Of a stretch of DNA of 24,019 nucleotides, positions 7,142-14,843 are shown piece by piece. The stretch is taken from contig CAADVV010000127.1 in NCBI GenBank assembly GCA_900752535.1, positions 1 to 24,019 on the forward strand, written 5' to 3'. The first letter of the stretch is position 1, and the number at the start of each line of letters is the position of its first letter. The translations under genes were made by a program, and so were the position numbers. This stretch comes from Bacteroidales bacterium (GTDB lineage: Bacteria > Bacteroidota > Bacteroidia > Bacteroidales > Muribaculaceae). Below the pieces are notes generated by a model. The model searched no databases and was not told where the DNA came from. It saw nothing but the letters and a program-made list of their open reading frames with translations.

Positions 7142-7300
7142 ATGGCAAGACAGCATTACAACATACTAATTAACAAACGTATTCAGGGCTTAAATGGCTT
7201 TGAACGCAATGCTTGTGTGCTTATGCCGTCAACAACAGGCACATCATATTGCGGAGCTGTCCGACCGGTTTGTTTCAGTATCCCAACTGACATAAGTTAG
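7142..7300 (+). CDS. Small ORF in a short promoter-terminator unit
   Basis: A 52-residue reading frame beginning MARQHYNILINKRI, 22 bases after the -7 element and preceded by ACGAAACAA. The first 15-20 residues look like ordinary protein; the rest (VLMPSTTGTSYCGAVRPVCFSIPTDIS) does not. In the neighbouring frame, from 7209, a stretch reads RQQQAHHIAELSDRFVSVSQLT before stopping at 7290-7292, which looks more protein-like. The unit could therefore be a real small protein, a frame-shifted remnant of a longer gene, or a non-coding RNA. The stretch contains an imperfect stem (7205-7220 with 7239-7253) and a short hairpin TAGTCT/AGACTA just before the terminator. I do not recognise the product. 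Confidence 0.35.
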   Translation: MARQHYNILINKRIQGLNGFERNACVLMPSTTGTSYCGAVRPVCFSIPTDIS

Positions 7301-7328
7301 TCTACAAATACAGACTACTGAGATATAA

Positions 7329-7374
7329 CGACTGTCGGAAAGTCCTTGCCAAGCTTCCCGACAGTCGTTTTTTT
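7329..7374 (+). terminator. Strong intrinsic terminator
   Basis: CGACTGTCGG and a following GAA at 7329-7341 pair with TTCCCGACAGTCG at 7355-7367, giving a stem of more than ten pairs with a loop of about 13 bases. Seven T residues follow directly (7368-7374). It closes the short unit that starts at the 7090-7120 promoter. Confidence 0.88.
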
Positions 7375-7458
7375 GTGTCCTCACCGATATAACCTTCTCA
7401 ATCGCGATTAGCTGTGGACACACATTTCAATAATCGCGCCGTAAGACGCATAACTCGG

Positions 7459-8589
7459 ATGAAAATGAAGTTTAATGATCAAAAGAAATTGTATCGCCAG
7501 AATGCTCTGATTCAGTCAGACATTCTAAACCTCCCCGACAGTCGCGGTCTTGATGTGACCGTCGTTTCGGGGAAGTGTGCCGATATCATACGCAGCATAC
7601 ATGAATCGATGAGTCGTATGGCTCCTATGGGCGATGATGATAGGAGAAGTCTTTGGTTTGAGGTCAAGGGTAAAAGATGGGAGTGGTATAGGATGTCGGT
7701 ATCAACCTATAAGGATCGCCATTATCTCTATATCACCGGAGACACTTATGACCATCATGTATTTTGTGACAAGGAGGATTGTAATTCCCGCCATTGTTTC
7801 TATGAGGAAGAACTCGTCGGAATATTCTCAAAAATCGAGAAGTATGTTGCCGGACTCGTGGACACCATCTTGTCTGCGCCCGAACAATATAATTTGTATG
7901 TTGAGAAATATTTGAGTTACTATCGGAGAGAAGGGTTGATAAAGAGGTCAGTCCTGAACTCTTTGATTCCTGACAATAGCTATGACGGGATCGATATACC
8001 TCGGGTAATCAACTTATACGAGAATCAGGTTGAGCCTACTCAGTTCTCCGAGATGACTCTCAGACGTTATATGCACTATTGGCGTATAGCATACGAAGCT
8101 GTATATGGCAAGATGTCGGGAGATGATGTCGAAGTCTTCAGGCATTCAAGCAAAGGACATGAGGCAAGAGAATATAATCTTGATTCTGAGGATGATTTCA
8201 GAAGATGGAAGTCCGATGTCTCTCCTTATCACGGCTTTGATGTGGTGTATGCGAGAGTTCACTTGTACCCTACATATACCAATGGTCAATGGCACTTTTC
8301 TGTCGGCACCGGTAGTTATTGGAATCTTGACGAATGCTTCCGAGCTGTCGTAGGATTGTCTGATGCCGGAATATCGGTTGAATTGGGAGAAGTCAATCAT
8401 ATTCTCGGAATCTTGAAGGAAACCGACTACGTAGAGATTACCCCTTATGCGTATCGATATATGCAGGGCGATGATATCGGTAGCCAGATGAAACTCCCTT
8501 ATCCTGACGAAATCGGCAAGGATGTTATCAAGGAAATAATCGCAAACACTAAATGGAATAAGCTTGAGGCGGTAAGTCCTCTCGCTTAA
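7459..8589 (+). CDS. Unknown protein upstream of two metallophosphoesterases
   Basis: A 376-residue soluble protein of unknown family. The open frame extends to a GTG at 7414, but ATG 7459 (MKMKFNDQKKLYRQN) is the more natural start. The N-terminal part is mixed alpha/beta with a possible metal-binding cluster, HHVFCDKEDCNSRHC (three Cys with two His nearby, around residues 98-112). The middle is helix-rich with many Tyr and Arg residues (YVEKYLSYYRREGLIKRSVL, MTLRRYMHYWRIAYEAVYGKM). The C-terminal part reads like a compact beta domain (VVYARVHLYPTYTNGQWHFSVGTGSYWNLDE). No nucleotide-binding loop or membrane segment is seen. It ends 20 bases before the first metallophosphoesterase, so the three genes are probably one operon. 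Confidence 0.7.
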   Translation: MKMKFNDQKKLYRQNALIQSDILNLPDSRGLDVTVVSGKCADIIRSIHESMSRMAPMGDDDRRSLWFEVKGKRWEWYRMSVSTYKDRHYLYITGDTYDHHVFCDKEDCNSRHCFYEEELVGIFSKIEKYVAGLVDTILSAPEQYNLYVEKYLSYYRREGLIKRSVLNSLIPDNSYDGIDIPRVINLYENQVEPTQFSEMTLRRYMHYWRIAYEAVYGKMSGDDVEVFRHSSKGHEAREYNLDSEDDFRRWKSDVSPYHGFDVVYARVHLYPTYTNGQWHFSVGTGSYWNLDECFRAVVGLSDAGISVELGEVNHILGILKETDYVEITPYAYRYMQGDDIGSQMKLPYPDEIGKDVIKEIIANTKWNKLEAVSPLA

Positions 8590-8609
8590 CAACTTAACAA
8601 TAAGAAAAA

Positions 8610-9395
8610 ATGAAAATACAATACGCATCTGACCTCCATCTGGAGTTTCATGAAAACAGCCGTTGGCTTAAAGAGAATCCGCTGGCAGCAGCCGGTGATG
8701 TTCTGATATTAGCCGGTGACATCGGCTATCTCGGTGATGACAACTACGGGCACCATCCCTTCTGGGACTGGTGCGCCGAGTCTTTCCGTCAGACTATCGT
8801 AATTCCCGGAAACCATGAGCTATACAAAAGCTTTGACATCAACGACCTTCACGAAGGCTGGCATCAAGAAATACGTCCGAATGTAAAAGCCTGCTATAAC
8901 TGTGTTATTCCGTTGACTCCGGATATTGACCTTATCGCATCAACTCTTTGGGCAAAGGTTCACCCGTGGGATGAATATCAGACCGAACGCGGAGTGACCG
9001 ACTTCCACCGGATACGCAATGGACAGTTCCGTCTCTCCACCCAGCGTTTCAATCAGGAGCATGAGCGTTGCCGTGAGTTTATCGAGAGAAGTGTAGAGCT
9101 GAGTAACGCAAAGCACATTATCGTTGCCACTCACCATTTGCCGTCGTTCGAGCTTATGGCAGACGAGTTCAAGGGGAGCCCGATAAACGGGGCCTTTACA
9201 TCCGAACTTGGCGACTTTATCGCCGGTAGCCGTATCAAATACTGGATATACGGCCATTCGCATCGAAATATAAACAAAACCATCGGCAATACCCGGTGCA
9301 TCTGCAATCAGCTTGGTTACACCTTTCATGGTGAACAGGCTGATTTCCGCCGGGATGCCATAATAGAAATAAATGACTATGAACTTCAAGTTTGA
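8610..9395 (+). CDS. Calcineurin-type metallophosphoesterase
   Basis: A 261-residue enzyme with every metal-binding motif of the calcineurin-like fold: SDLHLEFH (Asp8, His10), LAGDIG (Asp37), GNHE (Asn68, His69), ATHHLPS (His175/176) and GHSH (His216, His218). The family hydrolyses phosphomonoesters or phosphodiesters with two metal ions; substrate cannot be read from sequence. No signal peptide is present, so it is cytosolic. An SDLHLE-type start is common in small bacterial and phage phosphoesterases. The next gene, a second metallophosphoesterase from a different subfamily, starts inside its last 23 bases. Confidence 0.92.
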   Translation: MKIQYASDLHLEFHENSRWLKENPLAAAGDVLILAGDIGYLGDDNYGHHPFWDWCAESFRQTIVIPGNHELYKSFDINDLHEGWHQEIRPNVKACYNCVIPLTPDIDLIASTLWAKVHPWDEYQTERGVTDFHRIRNGQFRLSTQRFNQEHERCREFIERSVELSNAKHIIVATHHLPSFELMADEFKGSPINGAFTSELGDFIAGSRIKYWIYGHSHRNINKTIGNTRCICNQLGYTFHGEQADFRRDAIIEINDYELQV

Positions 9396-9954
9396 CGGTA
9401 ATCGGTTGTTTTTCACTTCCGACACCCATTTCAATCACACCAACATACTGCAATATTGCAATCGCCCGTTCAAGACGATTGATCAGATGAACGAAACCAT
9501 TATCACAAACTGGAACAGAGTGGTTGGGCCTGATGATGTAATCTTCCATCTCGGAGACTTTTGTCTCGGTGGAGCTGAAGAGTGGAATAAGATTCTCAAC
9601 CGTCTAAATGGCAGAATTTATCTCGTTCTTGGTAATCATGACCTCAAGAATATCCGACAAGGATTCATAGACAGGTTTGAGTACGTTGCAATGTCGATGT
9701 GCATTCAGGTCGGAAAGAAGAAAATCTACTTGAACCACTTCCCTTATCTGTGCTTTGAAGGAGGCTATCATAACGACGTGTGGCAACTGTTCGGTCATGT
9801 GCATACCCGTCCTTCAAATACCGGGATTGACGCCGGATGTCTTCAGTACCTCTTCCCGACACAGCTTGATGTAGGTGTAGATAACAATAATTTCATGCCT
9901 CTGTCTTTCGATGAGTTCCGCGCCAAGATTCAAAGGCAGATTGAATCGAACTAA
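9373..9954 (+). CDS. Second metallophosphoesterase, YfcE/phage-like
   Basis: A 193-residue calcineurin-type enzyme: FTSDTHFNHTNI (Asp17, His19), HLGDFCLGG (Asp62), VLGNHD (Asn88, His89), LNHFPY (His122) and FGHVHTRPSNT (His142, His144). The DTHFNHxNI start and GHVHxR end are the signature of a small subfamily often met in phages and mobile DNA and annotated as phosphoesterase or hydrolase. It belongs to a different branch from the enzyme just upstream, so this is not a simple tandem duplication. ATG 9373 overlaps the previous gene by 23 bases; ATG 9379 is a near alternative. A hairpin at 9970-9999 follows. Confidence 0.92.
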   Translation: MTMNFKFDGNRLFFTSDTHFNHTNILQYCNRPFKTIDQMNETIITNWNRVVGPDDVIFHLGDFCLGGAEEWNKILNRLNGRIYLVLGNHDLKNIRQGFIDRFEYVAMSMCIQVGKKKIYLNHFPYLCFEGGYHNDVWQLFGHVHTRPSNTGIDAGCLQYLFPTQLDVGVDNNNFMPLSFDEFRAKIQRQIESN

Positions 9955-9969
9955 GTATTTACCTTCTTG

Positions 9970-10007
9970 ACGGCGTCTTGTTAGCAAACGAGATGCCGTT
10001 GAATTTT
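9970..10007 (+). terminator. Probable terminator after the phosphoesterase operon
   Basis: ACGGCGTCTTGT (9970-9981) pairs with ACGAGATGCCGT (9988-9999), twelve pairs including two G-U, with a six-base loop, followed by TGAATTTT. It lies between two convergent transcription units. The T-run is short, so efficiency is uncertain. Confidence 0.5.
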
Positions 10008-10022
10008 CCACATTAAGTGTAC

Positions 10023-11054
10023 TTAACCCGGATGGATGGCGGTTTTGATGACGCCGTCAGCGCGGTTGGCGAAGAGGGTGTATGCTTCCTGGATGCTGCT
10101 GAGAGGGAAGCGGTGGGTTATCAGGTGGGTGGTGTCGATCTTGCCTTCGGAGATGAGCTGCATGATTTTGTCGCAGTCGCAGGCATCGACGCCTCCTGTC
10201 TTGAACGTGAGGTTCTTGCCATACATCCACGGCAAGGGCAATATCTGTTCCTTCTCGTAGAGAGCCACAATCGTGACGATGGCATTCGGACGGGCGCATC
10301 GCCATGCGAGTTCAAATGTATCCTCACCTCCGGCAACCTCAATCACGCGATCGGCGCCATGGTTCTTTGTCAATGATTTAAGAACCTCACAGCATTCTGC
10401 CGGTTTTACTACAACGACATTCGGATAATGCCGGCGCACAAATTCGCGGCGGCTTTCATCTGCCTCGCAAACGACAATCAGTCGAGGATTATACAACTGC
10501 ACACACTCCAAAGTACATAATCCGGTTGGTCCTGCGCCGATAATCAGCACAGTATCTTCCTCGGAGATTTCAGAAATCTTTGCAGCCCAATATCCAGTGG
10601 CGAGAATGTCGCCTACAAACAGAGCCTGTTCATCAGAGACGTTCTCGGGAATCGGAGTCAGTCCATTGTCGGCATACGGCACGCGGACATATTCCGCCTG
10701 ACCGCCGTCGATTCGGCATCCAAGCATCCAGCCGCCGGAGGTGCAGTTGTTCACGAATCCTCGTTTGCAATAGAAGCACTCTCCGCAGAACGTCTCGACA
10801 TTCACGGCAACCCTGTCGCCCGGCTTGACCTTGGCGACTTCCGAACCGACGGACTCAACGACTCCGACCAGCTCATGCCCTACGGTGATGCCGACCTCAG
10901 CCTGAGGCACAGCCCCATGTAGAATATGAAGGTCCGACGAGCAGATGCTCGAAAGTATAACCCTCACCACGGCATCCTTTGGGTTCAAAATCTCCGGTTT
11001 CAGTTTCTCAATCAGCTCAAACCGCCCAGGCGCAGTATATGTCAATGCCTTCAT
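10023..11054 (-). CDS. Zinc-dependent alcohol dehydrogenase (MDR family)
   Basis: A 343-residue medium-chain dehydrogenase. Catalytic zinc ligands are Cys38 (in ICSSDLHILHG) and His60-Glu61 (VGHELVGVVESVG). The structural zinc site is Cys90, Cys93, Cys96 and Cys104 (CGECFYCKRGFVNNC). The coenzyme fold carries IGAGPTG at 172-178, with CEADESRREF at the end of the second strand where NAD versus NADP is chosen. Glu in this place points to NAD. The length and the GGWMLGCRIDGGQAEYVRVP segment fit the branch that includes threonine dehydrogenase-like and secondary alcohol/formaldehyde dehydrogenases. It lies eight bases from the RhuM gene on the same strand. The substrate is not known, and a metabolic enzyme here is out of keeping with its neighbours. 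Confidence 0.9.
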   Translation of the reverse strand: MKALTYTAPGRFELIEKLKPEILNPKDAVVRVILSSICSSDLHILHGAVPQAEVGITVGHELVGVVESVGSEVAKVKPGDRVAVNVETFCGECFYCKRGFVNNCTSGGWMLGCRIDGGQAEYVRVPYADNGLTPIPENVSDEQALFVGDILATGYWAAKISEISEEDTVLIIGAGPTGLCTLECVQLYNPRLIVVCEADESRREFVRRHYPNVVVVKPAECCEVLKSLTKNHGADRVIEVAGGEDTFELAWRCARPNAIVTIVALYEKEQILPLPWMYGKNLTFKTGGVDACDCDKIMQLISEGKIDTTHLITHRFPLSSIQEAYTLFANRADGVIKTAIHPG

Positions 11055-11062
11055 CGTAAATA

Positions 11063-12085
11063 TTATTCAATGTCCAATGGGAGGAAGTCATTATCGTTGA
11101 AGCGGTCGAAGTCGGACTGAAAGAGTTTGTCTTGGATTATACGATATTTCTCAAACTCTGTTTCAGCGTATTCTTTAGCTTGTTCGGCTGATACATGTCC
11201 GGCATCGGTCAGAACGGGACGGTCGGTAAGATCAAGAAACTTATCAATACGCTTAGCCCAGTCCTCCATTGTCATAGGAATATGACGCTTTGCCATATCT
11301 TCCGCCAGGTCAAGGAAAGAGCTGACAATTCGTCCCATATCCTCCAGTTCACTCTCTTTGAGATAATTTTTGGCGATGCTGACATCCGGCTTAACAATCT
11401 TCCCGTTGGGCGCATTTTCCCATGTTGTGAGACCCATGTGCTCCTTTTCGGCGTTGGCACGGTCAATTATCAGTTCAGCGGCAGTATGGCCATGAACAGC
11501 GTAGTGCATCTTATTCTGCACCTTCTTGAAGAACAGTCGAGTAGTGGGCGCATCACGATTGTAATCGATGCTGGTGGCATAAATATCCGTCAGCTTTTGA
11601 TAGAAACGCCGCTCACTGAGACGTATCTCGCGGATTTCAGCCAACAGGTGCTCGAAATAGTCCTCGCCTATAAACGAGCCGTTCTCCATCCGCTTCCTGT
11701 CTATCACATATCCACGGATGGCAAACTGACGCAATACAAACGTACACCACTGCCTGAACTGCGTGGCGCGGGTACTGTTCACTCGATATCCAACACTGAT
11801 AATGGCATCGAGATTATAGAAAGTCGTATTATAGTTCTTGCCATCTGAGGCAGTTGTTTCCATTTTGGAAATAACTGAATTTTCCGAAAGTTCTTCACTT
11901 TCGAAAATATTCTTTAGATGCTTGCTAATGGCTGGAACTCCTACATCAAAAAGTTCTGCCATAGCTTTCTGCGTACACCACACAGATTCGTTATGGTAGA
12001 CTACTTGCACGCCATCTTCCTTCCCCTCTATCTGAAAGATCAGGAACTCCGCAGTGCTATTTCGTATCTCAAACTTCTTCGCCAT
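11063..12085 (-). CDS. RhuM family protein
   Basis: A 340-residue protein matching the RhuM ('virulence protein') family: VWCTQKAMAELFDVGVPAISKHLKNIFESEEL, then SKMETTASDGKNYNTTFYNLDAIISVGYRVNSTRATQFRQWCTFVLRQFAIRGYVID, and LSERRFYQKLTDIYATSIDYN. The first part is a DNA-binding, Bro-N/KilA-like winged helix. The family is common in phage-defence and mobile regions of many bacteria. Its biochemical function is unsettled, and the name comes from a Salmonella pathogenicity island. The gene is full length. It has ATG 12085 as start and is followed on the same strand by the alcohol dehydrogenase after eight bases. Confidence 0.92.
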   Translation of the reverse strand: MAKKFEIRNSTAEFLIFQIEGKEDGVQVVYHNESVWCTQKAMAELFDVGVPAISKHLKNIFESEELSENSVISKMETTASDGKNYNTTFYNLDAIISVGYRVNSTRATQFRQWCTFVLRQFAIRGYVIDRKRMENGSFIGEDYFEHLLAEIREIRLSERRFYQKLTDIYATSIDYNRDAPTTRLFFKKVQNKMHYAVHGHTAAELIIDRANAEKEHMGLTTWENAPNGKIVKPDVSIAKNYLKESELEDMGRIVSSFLDLAEDMAKRHIPMTMEDWAKRIDKFLDLTDRPVLTDAGHVSAEQAKEYAETEFEKYRIIQDKLFQSDFDRFNDNDFLPLDIE

Positions 12086-12114
12086 AATGGTCGCAAATCA
12101 GTAAAAACGTTAGA

Positions 12115-12285
12115 TTAGGAAATATTGATATTCATAGTCGGTACAAGCAGAAATTCCGACGGCTTAAGCCCGTCGACATCCTGCAAGCCGATAGCCATCG
12201 ACCAGTTGCGCGCACGTTTCTCCACTCCCGGTTCCTCGGAAGCAAGATACTGCTCAACCTCTCTATATCTATCTTCGTCCGCCAT
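12115..12285 (-). pseudogene. Orphan Fic-regulatory (antitoxin-like) N-terminal fragment
   Basis: A 56-residue reading frame: MADEDRYREVEQYLASEEPG, then KRARNWSMAIGLQDVDGLKPSEFL, ending VPTMNINIS. The first 47 residues look like the N-terminal segment found before Fic domains, or as a separate small antitoxin, in Bacteroidales ('GLQxVDGLxxSxxL...A..HIEGxI'). The expected continuation is missing and no Fic HPFxxGNGR motif lies nearby, so this looks like a remnant after loss of a Fic toxin. The recognition is from memory. It starts 23 bases downstream of the DUF2075 gene stop on the same strand and could still be transcribed from it. Confidence 0.5.
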
Positions 12286-12308
12286 AATATCCTGTATTTA
12301 TCGAAATA

Positions 12309-14444
12309 TCATATTTCTTCCATTCCAAGACTTTTGAAGTAGCGGTAGGTGTAATCATAAAACGACGGCAAACGAGTAGAATCTTCTGGAAAACCTTCCG
12401 GAGTTGTATGCCCGTTACCTTCGGGGATACATATCACCATTCCCTGACGGGCACGTGTCAGCAGCACGCGATACGCATTCAGCATATATTTCTGCGTTTC
12501 AAGATTTCTTTCTGGCCTCCATTCAGTTCGGCCGTTGAATTTCCAGAACGACCATTTGCCATTCTCATAACGCATATCTGCATCCCAAAGCACACAGGAG
12601 AAATCTACTTCAAGCCCTTGTACCTGTATTTCGGTAGCCGCCTCCTCAAGATAATTCGACGACCTTACGTCTGCTTTATCCTCAAGAAACCAGTGCACAG
12701 CGTTGTCTTCGTCTTGTGGAAGCACATGCACGGCTAAGGGCTTGAATCGGGCAGATACCTTTGAAATGAGAATACCTGTCTGCTGCGTGCCTCTCGCTTG
12801 TTGTCTTAGCCATTCGCGTGCTTTATCCATGCTTCGGGTCAGAACTATTGAATAGCCATGACTGACGACATCTGTGTATAGCGCCAAAGCATCTGTATTA
12901 AACGATAGTACTGAATGAACTAATGCCGAAAGCCTTTCGGCCCGGAATGAGCGCAGACTCACGCCGAGATGCAATTTATCCGAAAATTTTACATTCCGAT
13001 TTTTAGCAAAAAGTTCATTCACTTTTCCCTCGGCATATTCCGGCTCGGTCAATTTGTCTGAAATGTAGACATTCCAATGGGGAAAACGCTCGTTGAGTGC
13101 GGCAATCCATTCCGAGATGCCAGCTTCGCCGGTATTTATCTCCTGTCCGCCTCCGATCAGGCATACTATAGTCGCCCAATCCTCCCGTTGGTCAAGAGAC
13201 CAGATCAGAAACGCCGCCTCCGACATCGGGAAATTGGCTACTTTAAGTTTGTTGCCGTACGTGCCTCCTCGTTTCAGATAGTCCGCAATGCGCTTATGAG
13301 TCCATGCTCGTTGTGCTTCATCGAATATCGCCACATGTTCCACTTCGCCGTAGCCGCTTTGCTGAAGTTTCACGGCTTTCTCGGGGTCGATTTCGAGTTT
13401 TCCGTCTACTACCGGGTTCTTGATCTTAGCAAGCATATTATCCCTATATCGGTGGATAATCTGGATGAACTTACTCACCTCCCGGCGCGAATCCGAAAGC
13501 TTTTTGCTTTCGCCATTCTCTTTCGATTTTCTACAGTTGTCACGCGCAAGAGCTTCTGTCAAAACGGCTACAAGAGGACCATTACCTGAAAGGTAAACGG
13601 CGCCGTCATCCTCATTGAATGTCCCGTCATCCTGGTAAGATTGTTTGACAGCAACATCAAGACCTACTAACGTTTTTCCCGCGCCGGGGACACCAGTAAC
13701 AAAACATATACTCTTCTCACCATTTTTCTTCGAACGATTTATTACTTCAAGAATATATGCGATAGTGGCGTCGGTAGTTACTTTATCTGCCTCGTGTCTG
13801 GTTATGTTCTCTACCGAATGATTTTCGTATAAAGAGCGCGCTGCCTCGATAATCGTAGGCGTGGGAGTATACGGGCTGATAATCCAGTCTTTTATCGTGC
13901 CTGGCAGATTTGCATTTTCATGACTAAGCACTTCGACAATAATTTCTTGGAGACCTGCCTCTCCCGTGATAAGGGGATTGTAAATTGAATCATCATATAC
14001 CGACGCAGTAAACAGTCTCGACGAAGTTTCGTGCTTGGTGGGTATTAAAATCGGGACAATAATGCGATCATGGCTAAAGCGATGAAAATTCTTTAGATCG
14101 AGCGCATAGTCCATCACTTGTTCCACGTCTGATTGTAAAGCGTCCTTCTGCCCGACTTTGAACTCAAGGCAGAAAATAATTCCTCTCAAAAGTAAAACGA
14201 CATCTATACGTTTACCGAGACGCGGTATATCATATTCAAAGATAATTTCCGCCTCTTCGTCTTTCCAAGGCATCAGCACATCCTGCAAAAGATTTATCTC
14301 ACCGATCCATGCCTCCTCGGAAGTAGTCTGCAAATTTCCATGGTATGCATCGACGATGCGCCCTAAGACGTGAAGCGGATCGGTCTCAATAAATGATTTG
14401 AAATCCGCCTTATAAAGGCATCTGTTTGCTTTCTTCGTAGCCAT
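12309..14444 (-). CDS. DUF2075 nuclease-helicase (Schlafen-like ATPase)
   Basis: A 711-residue protein. The N-terminal region holds a probable PD-(D/E)xK nuclease (RIDVVLLLRGIIFCLEFKVG, with Asp81, Glu94 and Lys96). After it comes an SF1-like ATPase: Walker A GVPGAGKT (251-258), Walker B VAIFDEAQRAW (Asp375-Glu376), a sensor-like LIGGGQEINTGE, and the C-terminal YRVLLTRARQGMVICIPEG. This is the DUF2075 family, distantly related to the helicase part of Schlafen proteins and frequent in defence islands, often with a nuclease domain attached. It probably acts on DNA or RNA in an ATP-dependent way; no direct function is established for this form. It sits between an antitoxin-like fragment and a damaged Vsr gene. 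Confidence 0.85.
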   Translation of the reverse strand: MATKKANRCLYKADFKSFIETDPLHVLGRIVDAYHGNLQTTSEEAWIGEINLLQDVLMPWKDEEAEIIFEYDIPRLGKRIDVVLLLRGIIFCLEFKVGQKDALQSDVEQVMDYALDLKNFHRFSHDRIIVPILIPTKHETSSRLFTASVYDDSIYNPLITGEAGLQEIIVEVLSHENANLPGTIKDWIISPYTPTPTIIEAARSLYENHSVENITRHEADKVTTDATIAYILEVINRSKKNGEKSICFVTGVPGAGKTLVGLDVAVKQSYQDDGTFNEDDGAVYLSGNGPLVAVLTEALARDNCRKSKENGESKKLSDSRREVSKFIQIIHRYRDNMLAKIKNPVVDGKLEIDPEKAVKLQQSGYGEVEHVAIFDEAQRAWTHKRIADYLKRGGTYGNKLKVANFPMSEAAFLIWSLDQREDWATIVCLIGGGQEINTGEAGISEWIAALNERFPHWNVYISDKLTEPEYAEGKVNELFAKNRNVKFSDKLHLGVSLRSFRAERLSALVHSVLSFNTDALALYTDVVSHGYSIVLTRSMDKAREWLRQQARGTQQTGILISKVSARFKPLAVHVLPQDEDNAVHWFLEDKADVRSSNYLEEAATEIQVQGLEVDFSCVLWDADMRYENGKWSFWKFNGRTEWRPERNLETQKYMLNAYRVLLTRARQGMVICIPEGNGHTTPEGFPEDSTRLPSFYDYTYRYFKSLGMEEI

Positions 14445-14489
14445 TGAAAATGAAAATATTTATTACTATTAGAAAACGTTGAGTAAACC

Positions 14490-14837
14490 TCAAACGCAGA
14501 TACTTTGCTTGTATTGTGCCGGCACTCTTGTTCGATTACAAGTGTCTCGTTCAATGTTGCGCTCAATCTTCTCTTTCCAGAACTCGACATTCGACTTTAG
14601 CTGCCGGAAATACTTGCATCCTTCATGCCCATGCCAGAAGTAACCATTCACAAAAATTGCCGTCTTATACTTTGGCAAGACAATATCCGGTGTGCCCGGC
14701 AACTTTCTGACCTGAACACGGAAACGCAGACCGCGAGAGAAAAGATACTTCCGCACAATCATCTCCGGCTTCGTATCTTTTCCCTTGATGGCCGCCATGC
14801 AGCGGCTCCGCTGTTCCGGTGTCATTACATCAGCCAT
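14490..14837 (-). pseudogene. Vsr-type endonuclease, C-terminally truncated
   Basis: A 115-residue reading frame. It begins as a clear very-short-patch repair endonuclease: MTPEQRSRCMAAIKGKDTKPEMIVRKYLFSRGLRFRV, then LPGTPDIVLPKYKTAIFVNGYFWHGHEGCKYF (catalytic Asp in GTPDIV, His and Cys of the zinc site) and WKEKIERNIERD. After NIERD the sequence is unrelated (TCNRTRVPAQYKQSICV). The usual final 25-30 residues with the GW-x-x-x-x-VWECEL segment, which supply the last zinc-ligand cysteine, are absent. I found no continuation in the other frames. Vsr normally nicks T:G mismatches made by cytosine methylation; no cytosine methyltransferase is in the window. Probably inactive. Confidence 0.8.
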
Positions 14838-14843
14838 AGGATT

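Noticed and set aside
11195..11848. A 217-codon plus-strand open frame inside rhuM
   Set aside because: Antisense to a full-length RhuM gene and without recognisable domains.
13077..13589. A 170-codon plus-strand frame inside the DUF2075 gene
   Set aside because: Antisense to conserved helicase motifs; no promoter or family likeness.
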